From NCBI RefSeq assembly GCF_963678635.1, contig NC_087068.1:11228027-11292026 (forward strand): a stretch of DNA of 64,000 nucleotides, given 5' to 3'. The position numbers and the translations under genes are program-made. The DNA is from Symsagittifera roscoffensis. Lineage: Eukaryota > Xenacoelomorpha > Acoela > Convolutidae. Under the pieces are notes generated by a model. That model was not told the origin of the DNA and did not search any database. It saw nothing but the letters and a program-made list of their open reading frames with translations. Below, in pieces: positions 1 through 12,168 of this stretch. Positions within the stretch are counted from its first letter, which is position 1, and every line of letters begins with the position of its first letter.

Positions 1-34
1 AAAGGATAGGAAGATTTAAAGTTACTTGTCATTT

Positions 35-510
35 TCAAATGTTCAAAAGATTTGAGATACCTTTCTCTTCAACTAAAGCGACCTTTAAAGCTTCTCTGGG
101 GGAATTTTTTGTCAAAAGTTTCTTCTGGATTTCGTAGTTGTTCATGTTGTCAATGAAAATGTCAAAAATCCAATCTTCCTCTCCACTGGATAAGTCGCAT
201 TTCTTCGCCATTTCGGCTAGAGTGTCCCAGAACTGTTCCAAGCTTTCTCTACCTTTCTGTTGTCTATTGAGTAGCTTATGGCGTTCCAATGTTATATTGT
301 GTTTTCTAATAAAAGCTTGATTTAGGAAATCCCAAATTTCCGCGAAAATTATCCGTAGGATTTTAACTGTAGAAAACTACTGTGAGAAAACGAAAACTTT
401 CTTACCCTCACAACCCAGTGCTAAATACAACATCAAGCGAATCTTCTTGTACGCCTCTTCTGTTCGCATTCCATTGAATGTTTTTGTTTCCAACTTGATT
501 CGGATCTTCT
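35..510 (-). pseudogene. LTR-retrotransposon gag remnant
   Basis: Read on the minus strand, 35-289 and the open sequence just upstream (to about 330) encode a gag-like stretch containing LERHKLLNRQQKGRESLEQF, WIFDIFIDNMNN and a run ending ALVEEKGI. Further upstream (about 400-510), in a frame separated by stops, is KTFNGMRTEEAYKKIRLMLY followed by LALGCEGKK. This order (a short helical segment, R-x-QK-GES, then the D-x-FI-DN block) is what Ty3/Gypsy-type gag capsid regions look like. The frame is broken between the two pieces and no protease or polymerase follows before the window edge, so it is a decayed fragment or the edge of a larger broken element. Family assignment rests on motif resemblance only. 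Confidence 0.55.
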
Positions 511-2952
511 CGGAATCATTGACTTTATTTCTTTCTTCAGCGTTTCTTGCTAAGCGTTCCGTTTTTGCTGTCGATGACTCGTTTTGTGGCTCTTCCTTTA
601 GTTGTAGTATCTCCCGTTTTAGCTATTATAGTGGGTTCAATAGGTTGTCGATATCGATGTTCTCTTTTGCTTTTGATGCCCATTGGAACATATCACTCCA
701 CTATTCCCACGCGGTTGGGGGTCAATAGTATGCGATTGTCAAAATGGGCATACTACCCTCATGCCAAACTAGTTTACAGATGAATGCGCCATAATAAAAT
801 GTACTAAAACTTTAACTAAACGAACTTAAAAAAATGAAAGATAAGAAATAGTTTAATTAAAATGTGTGTTATTTCTATCTACGACACAAAAACACTAACG
901 CTCGCTCACTCCGGAGGAGGTCACTTGCAGTAAATCAAGGTCATATGGACTAGGTAAATAAACATAGACGAAATAAATAAGAGCAATCACAACAGTTCAA
1001 ATTTTAGCTAAAAAGAATGATTCAGCGCTCTAGCAACACCCGGTCCTGATGATTATAGACAACCAATGTTTTTGCAGTTTTCGAGACACTTCAACAAGAA
1101 AGCTATAACAAGAAGGCTATAAGGCAATTCCGTTATTCTCGCGCTTACGACTTTACCACACAATTTGTTCTGTGTAGTTGTTGCTCTTGATTTCTCATGC
1201 GTTTTTCAATTTCTCTGATATTTGCCTGAGAAAAAATCCACAGACATCAGTAGTGGATTTTTAATGGAGTTCAGAACCCGACCACCAGTCGTACGGTAGT
1301 GACTTTTTTTATTTTTGAAGGTGAAACTCTTCAAGATTTGGAGCTTCCATCAGATCCTGGCCAAACGCCAGTTTTTTTATATCAACTTCTCTAGCTGGTC
1401 TAGGCGTTGGAATTGATAAGACACTCATTCTATAGCTCAATTTTTCCTTTTTTATTTCCGACGCTCCAACTAGGAACGTTCAATGAACTGAGCTACGAGA
1501 CGTTAGAGATCATTGTTTCTTCTTCTCGAGTGATGAAGAGCGAGCATGTGTGGATCTTCTGCTCTCGGAACCGTTTCTAGATCATCATCTTTTTCCATTT
1601 TCTCTCAAAGTCACCAGATTCACAGAGAAGAAGTGTGATACAGGAGTAAGTCTCACTCTGAATTATTTGCTTCGGGCCAATTGTTGCTGAGACGCGCAGT
1701 TCAGCCAATCTGACTCGGATTTTCTTCAAAACGAAAGCAATCCGTGACGCTACGACGAGGCAAGGATGTCTGTATTTCTACCTAAGTTTCAGAGGATTCA
1801 GCAGTGGACCAATGATTTCGATCAGCTCGATGCCGTTTTCGTGCAATTGTTGTTGAAATGCACTACGCAAATTGTGATTAGATCTGGGTCGTAGCCGACC
1901 CAAATTTCCTTCACAGTTGCCGTTCTTTCTGTGGCAACCGCATTTGTTAAGAGTTTCTGTGGCAACCGCATTTGTTAAGAGTTTCCCGGCCATCAGAGTG
2001 TATGTTTATACTTTCCTAGTCCCATCATGTCGAGGACGGCTATCATTTGCGGCACTGCTGCTTCAAAAACGCTCAAGACATTCAAGCGCCAATGCGCTCT
2101 GTTTCTCATTAGAACCTTCTCTAGATTTTCGTCAATCACTGGATGTACTGCTCTATCCGGTATATCGGTTAATTCGGTTCTTTTTGTAAGTTCCGCTTAG
2201 AAGATCCATCAAAAGATGAACTTCTTAACTTTTCAACGGTCATCTAATCAGCCAGACAACGACTTTTATAAAAATCAGGCACGTTATTTTCATAAAACTA
2301 CACGACGACTAACCGGTTGAATTGTTTCTCCCAAGATGAAGAGCAACCATTGGTGCTTGCGAGTAATAAGTCCGAGATCGAAGTCCACGTTGACGGCGCC
2401 ACATCCATCTGCTAGTTGTCCTCACTAATGAAATTGCTTGGTATTGGTTCCTTTTGTTGCAATGTCCCCCTCCTTGTTTCTGTCTACTCTAGCCGCTAGT
2501 ATCCACTCAATTGCTTTCCGTTTTTTTTGCTCCTTTCGGTTTAACTTTCTCTGTTCTATATCAATTTTAACTTCAACAAAGGTCAACATGAGTACACTGG
2601 AAGAATGAATTGTTGATTCGATTGAGCAAATAGCAGCGTTTTAGTTTTTTTGTTTTTTTTATGGCTGGGTTTCGATATTCCTGGGTTATTCAAAAGCTCT
2701 GTCTATCTAAAAGGAGGATGCCACGAGTTAAGATGCCACGTTCATGCAGGATTTTTAAACTGTTTCCATCAACCAAATTTAGCAAAGGAGTTGCTAGGAC
2801 AATTATGATGACATCAGTCTAGAACATAATTTTTTTTACAAAAACATAGTTAGTTTTAACAGATTTTCTAATGGAATCGTGCTCCTAGAAAAGCTGCCCA
2901 AATTTCCTACTCCTGTTTTAGAGTAGTTTGGCTACTTTTGAACGACAAACAC
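511..2952. other. Intergenic, no supported gene
   Basis: Moderately AT-rich DNA. Short open frames on both strands show no recognisable domain and no splice-linked partners. The only local structure noted is the 28-bp tandem duplication at 1926-1981. Confidence 0.5.
1926..1981. repeat. 28-bp tandem duplication
   Basis: Two consecutive identical 28-bp units beginning tttctgtggcaaccgc, at 1926-1953 and 1954-1981, followed by a partial third start (tttc). It looks like a recent local slippage duplication. Confidence 0.85.
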
Positions 2953-3487
2953 AACAAGACTGCTCGTATCAGGGCGAAACCTTGAATGTTCCGACTGCCT
3001 TTTAAGGTTTATGGAGCAGTAATAACATTAAAAAATTCAAAGAAATAAAACAAAATAAAAAAAAAACATTTCTAAAATTTGAAATTTTTCATGAAAATCA
3101 TGCCCCCACACACAATACAAAGTACAAAAGGATAGATTTCGCTCCTTGCAACAAACCAATTATGGCACATATGCTTCTTTTAACCAATTTGGAAAGATTT
3201 TTAAGGCGGATTAACTCTCCGCTCACGCGTTAATAGCGCGAAATAGATCGCGCGTTAATTGTCCCAAATTGGCCAAAATGGCAATCTTTAAACCCCCGTA
3301 ACTTTACAAAAAATGATCACAGGTAAAAATATTTTTTCAAATTTGAGCTCAAGACAACAATACCTTTAGAATGATGAAAAAATTTCCGTCAAAAATGGCT
3401 AGTTAAAAAGTCGAAATTTGTCTGAAGAAAAAAAAACCCAACCCGAGCACAAATATTCTGTCACTTTCGTATCGAAAGTCGGAACAA
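2953..3487 (-). repeat. TTGTT-flanked hairpin repeat, copy A
   Basis: First of six good copies of a roughly 530-bp family. On the minus strand it starts ttgttccgactttcgatac (an imperfect palindrome CTTTCG-ATA-CGAAAG) and ends with cagtcttgtt. Internally it has the paired GC-rich block ttaacgcgcga ... gcgctattaacgcg in an AT-rich body, and a subterminal hairpin of the type CAGGGC-TTC-GCCCTG (here degraded to agggcgaaacct). No coding capacity is seen. Confidence 0.85.
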
Positions 3488-3929
3488 TAATCTATCGTAA
3501 TAGTCAAAATGTTCAGCTGGAAGTTGCATGCAAGCTGTCATAGCGCGTTGAGAGGCGTCAACAAAACATGTAGGGGAAGCGACTCAAAAAAAACTTGCCA
3601 TCTATAACAATTCCAGTATGCAATAACATTTCCTGTAAAAGAGTTTTAAACGTCAACGCGAAAATCGCAAAGAAACCCAGTGAGTCGAAACTTGTCGCAA
3701 ATGAATTGGAACTCCACTCAATGTTTCGATTGTAGCGTGATACTCGGATCTAACCTTTGTCGTTACAAAAAAATGCGTTTTAGCTACGTTTTATGAAACC
3801 TGTAGTAATCTTTTGGTTTCTTCTCTTCACTCTCCAGGATATCCTACTCGATGAGCAGTACTGCTCTTTAGAATTTCCCTCCAACATAATATTTTGCATT
3901 TGGCGTTGTATATGTAGCTGGTAAAGTAA

Positions 3930-4478
3930 TTGTTCCGACTTTCGATACGAAAGTAACGGAATACTTGCGCTCGGAATGGGTTTTTTTTCTTCAGACAAAT
4001 TTCGACTTTTTAACTAGCCATTTTTGACGAAATTTTTTAAATCATTCGAAAACTATTGTTGTCCTGAACTTAAATTTGAAAAGATATTTCACCTGTGATC
4101 ATTTTTCGTAATTTTATGGGGGTTGAAACATTGCCATTTTGGCCAATTTGGGACAATTAACGCGCGATATAATTCGCGCTATTAACGCGTAAGCGGAGAT
4201 TTAATAAGAATCGTTCCGAATAAGAATTCTTAGAAATCGTTCCAAATTGGTTGAAAGAAGCTTATTTGCCATAATTGATTTGTTAACAGAAGCGAAATCT
4301 ATCCTTTTGTACTTTATATGGCTTGTGGGGGGATGTTTTTCATAAAAAATTTCAAATTTAAGAAAAAAAATTTTCATTTTGTTTTGTTACATTTCATTTT
4401 TTTTGTTATTACTGCTCCATAAACCTCAAAAGGCAGTCGAAACATTCAGGGCTTCACCTTAATACGAGCAGTCTTGTT
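3930..4478 (+). repeat. TTGTT-flanked hairpin repeat, copy B
   Basis: Plus-strand copy of the same family, from ttgttccgac to cagtcttgtt. Together with copy A it makes a large inverted pair separated by about 440 bp. The internal blocks tttttgacgaaatttttt and acgcgcgatataattcgcgc are conserved. Confidence 0.85.
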
Positions 4479-5007
4479 GTTCCGACTTTCGATACGAAAG
4501 TAACTGAATATTTGTGCTCGGGGTGGGTTTTTTTTCTTCAGACAAATTTCGACTTTTTAACTAGCCTTTTTTGACGGATTTTTTTTTATCATTCGAAAGC
4601 TATTGTTGTCCTGAGCCTAAATTTGAAAAAACATTTTACCTGTGATCATTTTTTGTAAAGTTATGGGGGTTTAAAGATTGCCATTTTGGCCATTTTGACC
4701 AAATTGGGACAATTAACGCGCGATATAGTTCGCGCTATTAACGCGTAAGCGGAGATATATAAACCGTCTTAGAAATCGTTCCAAATTGGTTGAGCGAAGC
4801 TTATTTGCCATAATTGAATTGATTTGTTACAAGGAACGAAATCTACTCTTCTGCACTTTATTTGGCGTGTGATGGGATGATTTTCATTAAAAAAGTTCAA
4901 ATTAAAAAAAAAAAATTCATTTTTTTTTTATTTATTACTGCTGCTCAATAAACCTTAAAAGGCAGTCGGAACATTCAGGGCTTCGCCCTGATACGAGCAG
5001 TATTGTT
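4477..5007 (+). repeat. TTGTT-flanked hairpin repeat, copy C
   Basis: Plus-strand copy directly abutting copy B: the junction reads cagtcTTGTTGTTCCGAC, so the TTGTT of one overlaps the TTGTT of the next. The subterminal hairpin cagggcttcgccctg is perfect here. The right end is cagtattgtt. Confidence 0.85.
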
Positions 5008-5982
5008 CAAATTTCAATTTAAATTTCTCTTGATATCAGCATTTGATTCATAACTTGAGATCTGATTGAATCAAATTTGGTCAAAGTGAAGCTTTTTTTT
5101 TCTGTAAATTTGATTTGAGAGCCAACACAGATATCAGGTCGGAGCATGACAAAAATTTTCAAAGGTAATAAATTTACAAGGACGAAAGTTGAATTGAGGG
5201 GAGTTTAGCCTTTTTGATCCCAACTTTCTTAGTATTCTATCTGCAGCGAAAACGCAGCAAGCGTCGGAACTTAATTTTAGGAGGTTAGGATGTGCCTCAA
5301 GGCACGAGATTGGTTGTTATGCTGTTTAAACTCCAAGCTGCAAGGGCAAAGCATCTCATTTATCCAGGTTCATTTAAATAGGTAACTGGTTGATGAGGAA
5401 GTTACCAAATAGCGCGTGATAGTTGCGCGTGATGGTTTTTTCCATAGTTGGCGCTGCAGAGAGTTCAATTACGGTTTAGCAATTCTATGGTCATTTTATT
5501 GAGATATCTTGTCAAAATGTGGTAGTTTGGTCCATCGTGAACGATACATAATTCACATTAGCATAAAAGCAGAGGAATTTTTCAACTTTTGCACAAAATC
5601 GAGGAGTTGTTGATTCTTAATGCAAGCTCAAGTTTCCAACGAAACAGATTTTTAAAATTCAGTCACTTACTTTGTACTGGTCTGACTTTTTGTATCAATG
5701 ATTTTAATTGTCTGCCATGGGAGTTTATCGAGACATAAGTTTTTGATTCATCAGGCTTGTGATAGTCTAGACAAATTGTATCCGTATCACGTACGAAATC
5801 CCAATGCGTCTATTTTTAATGTCATGCTTGGCAAAAAAAATTGGGAAAACCACCGTTTAAAATTGATGGGAAAACTCTAAAGGTTAAAATTAGCATAAAT
5901 TCTCTTGAGTTGCTTTTTGTTAACATCGTTAAGCAACGGTTTTTCAAGGGATCATAAATTAAATAGTGTAAGAAGAGAACAA
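5008..5982. other. Intergenic, no supported gene
   Basis: AT-rich sequence with only short open frames lacking recognisable motifs; no clear repeat structure seen. Confidence 0.45.
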
Positions 5983-7269
5983 TCAGCCAAAACTGAAAAA
6001 TCCGATGCTCGTTTTCACAAGTGAAGTCAATTTTTTATCTCTGAAAAAGCACGAAGCACGTTGAACTTTTTGCTTGTTTTCGGATGCATTATAGCTCGTC
6101 GACTTTTGTTTGACAGACTTATGAACAACTGCTGTAGTTTTCCAACATTGCTTAAGATCTTCCGGTTTTGAAAAATTCAGCAGGGGCAAAATGAGTCTTC
6201 CATGTGATGTCTTTATCAGTGCTGTCTTCGTCCATGTGCAACTGAGTTGGGGATCCTCTCCATAGAAGCGCTGCATTTGATCTCTCTTCTGTTGAATTTG
6301 CTCTCCTGTACGCGTCAGTTTCTCGTGCTCTATTCACAATCTCTCAACCGTCGGCGTTGTCCCTATTTGTCTGCCGGGATTGAATCCTCCCCGATGAAGG
6401 TCTTTCAGCGGACAAAGTGTTCACTGTAGGTCTAAAATTTCTTGAAAGCTACCGCTTGCTATATGCAAATGTTGAATTGGTCTGATTTCCGACCCAAATC
6501 GTAGCCTCTCATACCGCCATCTGTTCCTATTAACAATTCCATTGAATTCTCTCGATAGGAGGTTCTATTGGCGATGTAGCCTTTCCGAGGACTGCTTTTG
6601 TAGCTGAATCGCGAAATTTGCTGTATGCCTTAAAATGAAGGACAGAAATTAGCATCCCTACCATGTGTTCATACTTTTCAGAATACTCAACATCTCTTAA
6701 GTGCTTGCAGAGTTTGTTCAAGATCGTTTTCTTCAGAGTCCAAGACTCTGACTTGCCCCAGCCTCGCTTAAATTGACTCTCAACATTCTTGTAGATCTGT
6801 TTCTGTAAATTTTTTATATGGTGTGAGTTCAGTTGATTCATTTTGAAAATGAAAAATAGTTAAAAATTTATTTCAAGTGAGCTCTATAGATGATAGGTTC
6901 GCTGCCAAAATCCCCAATCCGGTGATTGAAACTCGGGCTAACTGTAGACAGTGTAATCAAATGAGTTATCCCAATCGGTTTTCATGTGAACATCTTCTAA
7001 AAATCCGTTTTCTTTGATAGCTTTCTGCCCAAAAGGAATTACAGAAATCCCATCGAAAAAGAGAAATTATTTTTGATCGAAGATTGATAACGCCCCTTAC
7101 TTTATTTTTTTGTCATGTTTGTCCATTGAAAGCTATTTGTAATTGTATGCTTTTGATGGTCCTACCAGTCTAAAGCGTGACCTTGAAAATTGGGTGCACC
7201 AACTCTCGCTGCGTTGTCTGCTGTAAACTTTTTGCGTTGAGCTTTTGCTCGCCACTTGAACGGAAACAT
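5983..7269 (-). pseudogene. Exon cluster of an unrecognised gene or pseudogene
   Basis: Four minus-strand blocks look coding. Block a (7182-7269) starts MFPFKWRAKAQRKKF and ends at a donor CAAG/GTCACG. Block b (6941-6996), after acceptor ttttag, joins it in frame to give EDVHMKTDWDNSFDYTVY. Block c (6535-6802), after acceptor tttacag, encodes KQIYKNVESQFKRGWGKSES and a following helical region with KLCKHLRDVEYSEKYEHMVG. Block d (6152-6423), after acceptor cctacag, continues with NTLSAERPSSGRIQSRQTNR. Two problems argue for decay or a mis-modelled structure: no good in-phase donor joins b to c, and block d has an in-frame TGA at 6344-6346, with an overlapping open frame (QMQRFYGEDPQL, down to 5983) that could be the true continuation. 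I do not recognise the family. The charged, low-cysteine, helix-rich composition suggests a soluble structural protein, but that is a guess. Confidence 0.42.
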
Positions 7270-7716
7270 TTTTTTCTGTTATTCTCTTCTAAAGCGAGAG
7301 AGTGTTGAACTGAAACATCCTCGTTAGTTAAGTATTTGAGAATTTCAATCTACACCGAACAAAATTTATGATTCGTTCGCGAAACGTTAATGCTAGAAGA
7401 CTCTTAAATCTGCTTAAGGTGCAAGAGTTGATAGTCTCAAAAAGTTTTCATGTAATTCATTGTTTAGCAACATTTTAATATTTTGCCCAAATGAGCAATT
7501 TGCGTTTAGTTTATCGTTATAAAGAGGCAAAGAGGCGATAGTCTGATTTTTTTTGTAAACAGAGAGGCACTGTTTGAAATGGGTGATCAAGTAGGGATTA
7601 TTTACTCATTCAGAAGAAAACGAGCTCTGCCTTGATATGCCAGCAGTGTTGTTTCAGTTTAATGCAATGGTCAAGCGGATAAGCAAAACAAGAGTATATG
7701 TTGGATGACCATAGAC

Positions 7717-8103
7717 GGGGGCATTCAACAGTGCCGAAGTACAACAGTGCCGAAAAAGTGCGGGAAAATTTCAGAATAATTTACACGCATTTTCTAAAGA
7801 GCGGGAAATTACTGACGCTAATTATCAAAGAAAATCACTCCAATTTCGGCGCCAAAATGTCTGCAACAGCAAATTAATCAATTATTTTGGCATCAAAACG
7901 TCTGCAAATGTTCTCTCCAAAAATCTTTAAGTGCCAATTAAGATTGTAAACGATCGCTCTTTAATTTTTGATTGCCGCACTTAATATGTTGAAATTTGTT
8001 CAAATTTTCGGCACTGTTTAACAAAGTTTTCATTTTCGGCACTGTTGAACAAAGTTTTATTTTTCGGCACTGTTGTACTTCGGCACTGTTGTACTGCCCC
8101 CCC
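7717..8103. mobile_element. MITE-like TIR element with CGGCACTGTT repeats
   Basis: The left end gggggcattcaacagtgccg and right end cggcactgttgtactgcccc form terminal inverted repeats of about 45 bp. The sequence cggcactgtt (or its complement) recurs several times just inside both ends. The 5-bp sequence TAGAC flanks both sides (7712-7716 and 8104-8108), consistent with a target-site duplication. It is 387 bp long, AT-rich inside and non-coding, so it must depend on a transposase elsewhere. Superfamily not assigned. Confidence 0.75.
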
Positions 8104-11100
8104 TAGACTTATCATGTTACAAAGTGGTTAGTTAGATCGACATTCTTCTGGATCAAGTCAAACGAACAAAATGCTCAATGAAAAGTTTGTTGTTTTTTTC
8201 CAACTTTTTTTTTCATTTTGTAGGCCTTCATAACATTATAAAGAAACAATCACAGGATATAAAAGATATAAAATAATTCGTCAAAAATGTTAGTTATGAA
8301 TTCGACTTTTCACGGAAGATAAAAACTATCCTGAGCTGAAATATTCCCTCACGTTTTTCAAAAGTCGTAACAACAAACGACCAGGTCAAGAGGTTAAGCA
8401 CAAACACTGTTTCGCGAACAAGTGACCCTATGTGAAACTACCCGATACTTAGCATCTGACAAAATGATTCGATAGATCGGCCGAGTTATGGATCAAATTG
8501 AATAGTCAAGAAAATCGATCAGACTAAAGGCATTATTCTGTAAAGTAGAACGCTGTTCAGAGACGGCCATTGGTGAAAATTGACATTTGAGAAAATTCGA
8601 TTAACTTTCCGAATTTTGAACCTTTTTTTACACAATCAGGCAAACATCAAGAAGTTGAGAAGCAGCTTATTACTTTAAGAGGGACTGTTACAAATAATTA
8701 CATGACTCATGCATGACAAATAAGAACATGCCAACCGTCGCAATCAAAGAACAAGTTCTAACCACCAGTTGAACTTAATGGTTTTTGATTTGAACGCAAG
8801 CAAGAAAAATTGAGCCTCAATTATAGCCATTCTTGTATTTGATTCGAAAAGCGGACAAGGTGCACTTCACATTTCTATATGGCTCAACAACGTATTTGAG
8901 GCTAATCAACAACTGCTCTACCCAGAACAAAATCCTGTTTAAGTTAGGGTCCGCTTCCATCCGAAGTTTATAGGTTTGAACGGGGAACTTATCTTTTATT
9001 TTAATTATGATATAAAACGTTTCATTTTTGTCTGTCTGGGTATCAGATTGGTTTTAAATCAGAGCCTGTGTAACTCTTATTTACTTAAATTTTTCCTTTA
9101 TGAATAATTACCTTTTTTATCTTTCCCCGCTGGTATTTTTTACCTTTCCCCGCTGGTATGTTTTGCCTATTCAACAAAGTTTAGGTTCTTCCGATGAAAA
9201 GATTAAGCGGGCTAAAAGCGGTAACGATCAGATAAAAAGAGTGCAGCAGAGATATATTGATAGCGTGATGTTGGAAAAGACTTGATAAAGACACCTCAAA
9301 ATACCAAGGGTCAAAACACCAAGTTTGTTCAAGGCAAGTTGCTGAATCAAATCAGAATCAAATTTATCAACCGCCGAATTGCACAACAAAAACTAGCCAT
9401 AAGTTAATTTTGAACACAAATCTCAACCAAGAAAAGTTCAACCCCAATTTTAGCAATTCTCGTAATTTATAAAAAAAATAATAAGACTAATTTTCTTTTT
9501 TTTCAAGAACCTCTAAGTCATCAAAAGACCAAGATATTCATTGCAAATTGTGATAAGATAAAAAAATTTACCAGCCCATTCAGATCAAAAGCTTGGTATC
9601 GAAACTTGAATCCTTTAAATACAAACGGAAAGTTTTTTCACTATTCACCAGAACTTTGTTTTTCTCAAAAACTATTTCACCGATTATCAAAAAATAGTAC
9701 TTATTGAAAAACCACCCACTCCGCTGTATGCCTAAGTTTTGTCTTAGTCCAAATCCTTCAAACTTGCCTCACTTTCTGCAGCCACTTTCGAAAAATTCTA
9801 TTAGGGGATTGTTTGAACCAAAGTTGTAGACAGTTTTCAATTACTCGAACACTATGGTGCCAAACCTGAGAATTCGGGTTCAATCAAAAGATAGGGCTGA
9901 AGTAAACTCTCCTGTTTTTCTACAAAATAGCTACGGCCAATGTTAAGTTAAATTTTTTAATTTTTGAACGTATTTTGACACTGTTGACTTTTCTCAAAAA
10001 CTTACCTGTTTTCTCAAAAACTGATATTGTGGACTTAATCTACAGTGAAGGTTATTCAAAGTTGCTCACATACTCAGTGACATCCATTTTTTTACGCGAA
10101 AACTTAGGCCCTAGGAAAATTCAAATTTTTAAATTTCAGAGGGCCCTCGGTAATTTTTGATTTTGCGTTTTTTGAAATTTCTCAAAAACTACGCCTCCAA
10201 ATATGTTCTCAAAAATTTCTCCCTGAACCTGATTATAAGGGGTCAATCGAAAAACTGGCTGCAGATATTTGACTTGAATAAACGATTTTGCCCTGAATTT
10301 TTTGGGAAAAAAATAAACCCTTAAAAACCGTTGTTTTTGGACCGTTGTTTTTGTATTTTTTATTGAATTGGGAATCTAATTGGGAGTTTGAAAATTTGAA
10401 TATATCTGCGTTTTATTTTTCGTAGAATATGATATGATTTTTGAATCATATCAAACTGAACTGAAGATTTTCTAACTGAAATCTGAAATCAATTTCGAAA
10501 CAACAGGTTGTGAGAAGCCTTCCTTAATATTTTTGACGTTTTTCGGATACTTTTGTCTTTTCTCAAAAACTACCGATTAAACAGGAGAGTTAACTGTTCA
10601 ACCGAAGAAACAGGAGATTTTTTTCTGAGTCATACGAATCTTTTTTTATAAGTGGCTCCGTGGCTACAGTTTCCTTTGAAATAATAGGTTTTGGGAATTT
10701 CCCACTCAGATGAGGCTTTGCCCTAAATTTTGTTGACAAAAATTTATGATTTTACGAAATGTTAAAAAGTTAAAACTTCGATTATTTCTTGTAAATTTTT
10801 TTTAACAGCCCCAGAAACTCTGAGGTTCACGAAAATTTTATCCGCACCCCACAAAGGGTTGCACGCTATTTTGTATAGAAAAGATCGAATGGCATTTTTC
10901 TGAAAAGATGAATACCCCTGCTACAACTAAAATTAAAGCTAATTGAAAGACTCAGTTGTAAATTTCCTTCCGTTATTTGAAAAAAGATTCCATTGACGTT
11001 TTAGATTAAGCCCCAATTTTGAAATTTTGAAAACTACAAACTTTTTCCGCTCAGTCCATCATATTCTAAAAAAGTCTAACAGTTAACTCCAGCTTTGGCC

Positions 11101-11719
11101 CATAATGCAACGTTTTTTTTTAAAATCAAATTAGATCTATGACTGGAATGCTTTACATAAAGTTAATTTTTGAAAATTTTTTTAATGAAAATCAACAGAA
11201 AAAAGGGATTGATCATTTTTCACAAAATATTAATGATTTAATTTTGGGGCTACTCTTACGCTCAAAATAAAATAAATAACGCGCGAGATAATTCATCCGT
11301 TAAAGCGCACGCGGCAAATTAAGTCCTTCCAAATTGAATTGAGGCAAGAAAGTTGCTCTTAAGAATTCGTTATTCAAATTGTTGTAATTGAAAGGAGCAC
11401 TGAAATTGAAATTCTTGTCAAGCATCAACTGACAAGCTTTCATGATACTAAAGCTATTTGAAAAAAAATTGACTCGCTCAAAAATTTTTTTTAAAAACTA
11501 AAATTAACTTTCGGCTTTCTTACTTTATCCCTACCCCGCAAAATAGCTGCAAATACCACGCGAAATAATTTTGTCAGTTTTGAGAAGAAAAACAACCTTG
11601 TTCCGCAAATTTGTCGTTTGTTTCTGATCTGATCCTATTTTCACATATTTAAATTTTTTTTTCATAAGTTCAGTAAAGAAATAAAACTGAATCTGAATCC
11701 TCTCTCATATCAGGAAGGA
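8104..11719. other. Long gene-free AT-rich interval
   Basis: No supported gene. The features seen are a duplicated tttccccgctggtat at about 9122-9160 and the dispersed tttctcaaaaacta motif between 9660 and 10570, listed separately. Confidence 0.5.
9660..10575. repeat. Degenerate repeat carrying TTTCTCAAAAACTA
   Basis: The motif ttctcaaaaact recurs at about 9662, 9991, 10010, 10180 and 10559, with a shorter tctcaaaaat near 10206. Spacing is irregular, so this is either an old decayed tandem repeat or several decayed copies of one element. Confidence 0.45.
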
Positions 11720-11727
11720 GCTTCTCA

Positions 11728-12168
11728 CAGTAGCGGGTTTAGGGGGAGGGGTGCGGGGGGGGGGCGGACGCCTCTCTCCCCTCAGGGGTTCGACCACCTG
11801 TCGACCCAAAGGGTCCCCCCTTGTACTATTTTGAGATATCCATATTTGATGACGGACCCCTAAAAATTTTCTAAAGGCGCCTTGGGCGCCAATATATACT
11901 AACTTTGAGGGGGAGCGCGCGCCAAAAAAAACGCGATTTTTTTGTCCAAATTTTCCAAAAAGTGCCCAAAATTGGTTTTTTTTTACTGTTTTTTCAAAAA
12001 TTTGCCTGCGGCGCAGACAATTTTGCCAAAAAAGGGGCAAAACAGTGCTTTGGGAGAGCTCAAAAAATCAACTTGGTTGACCTAAAAATAAAAAAGGTCG
12101 TCAAAATATTCGATTTTTTTTTGAAAATCCGCCCCCCCCCCCTAGAGAAAATCCTAGACCCGCCCCTG
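11728..12168 (+). mobile_element. hAT-like MITE, first copy of the array
   Basis: It starts cagtagcgggtttaggggg and ends agacccgcccctg, imperfect terminal inverted repeats of the CAGGGGCGG type. The left flank is GCTTCTCA (11720-11727). The same 8-mer follows the right terminus of the MITE in each long array unit (14232, 16400, 17913). The body carries family landmarks: ttcgaccacctg, cccaaagggtccccc, ggcgccaatatatact, gagcgcgcgcc and cctgcggcgcag. It is non-coding; short open frames in it recur only because the DNA does. Confidence 0.75.

Noticed and set aside
2953-3487. Classifying the TTGTT family as Helitron
   Set aside because: The subterminal hairpin fits, but the CTRR end and A/T insertion site are missing, and constant TTGTT flanks on both sides do not fit.
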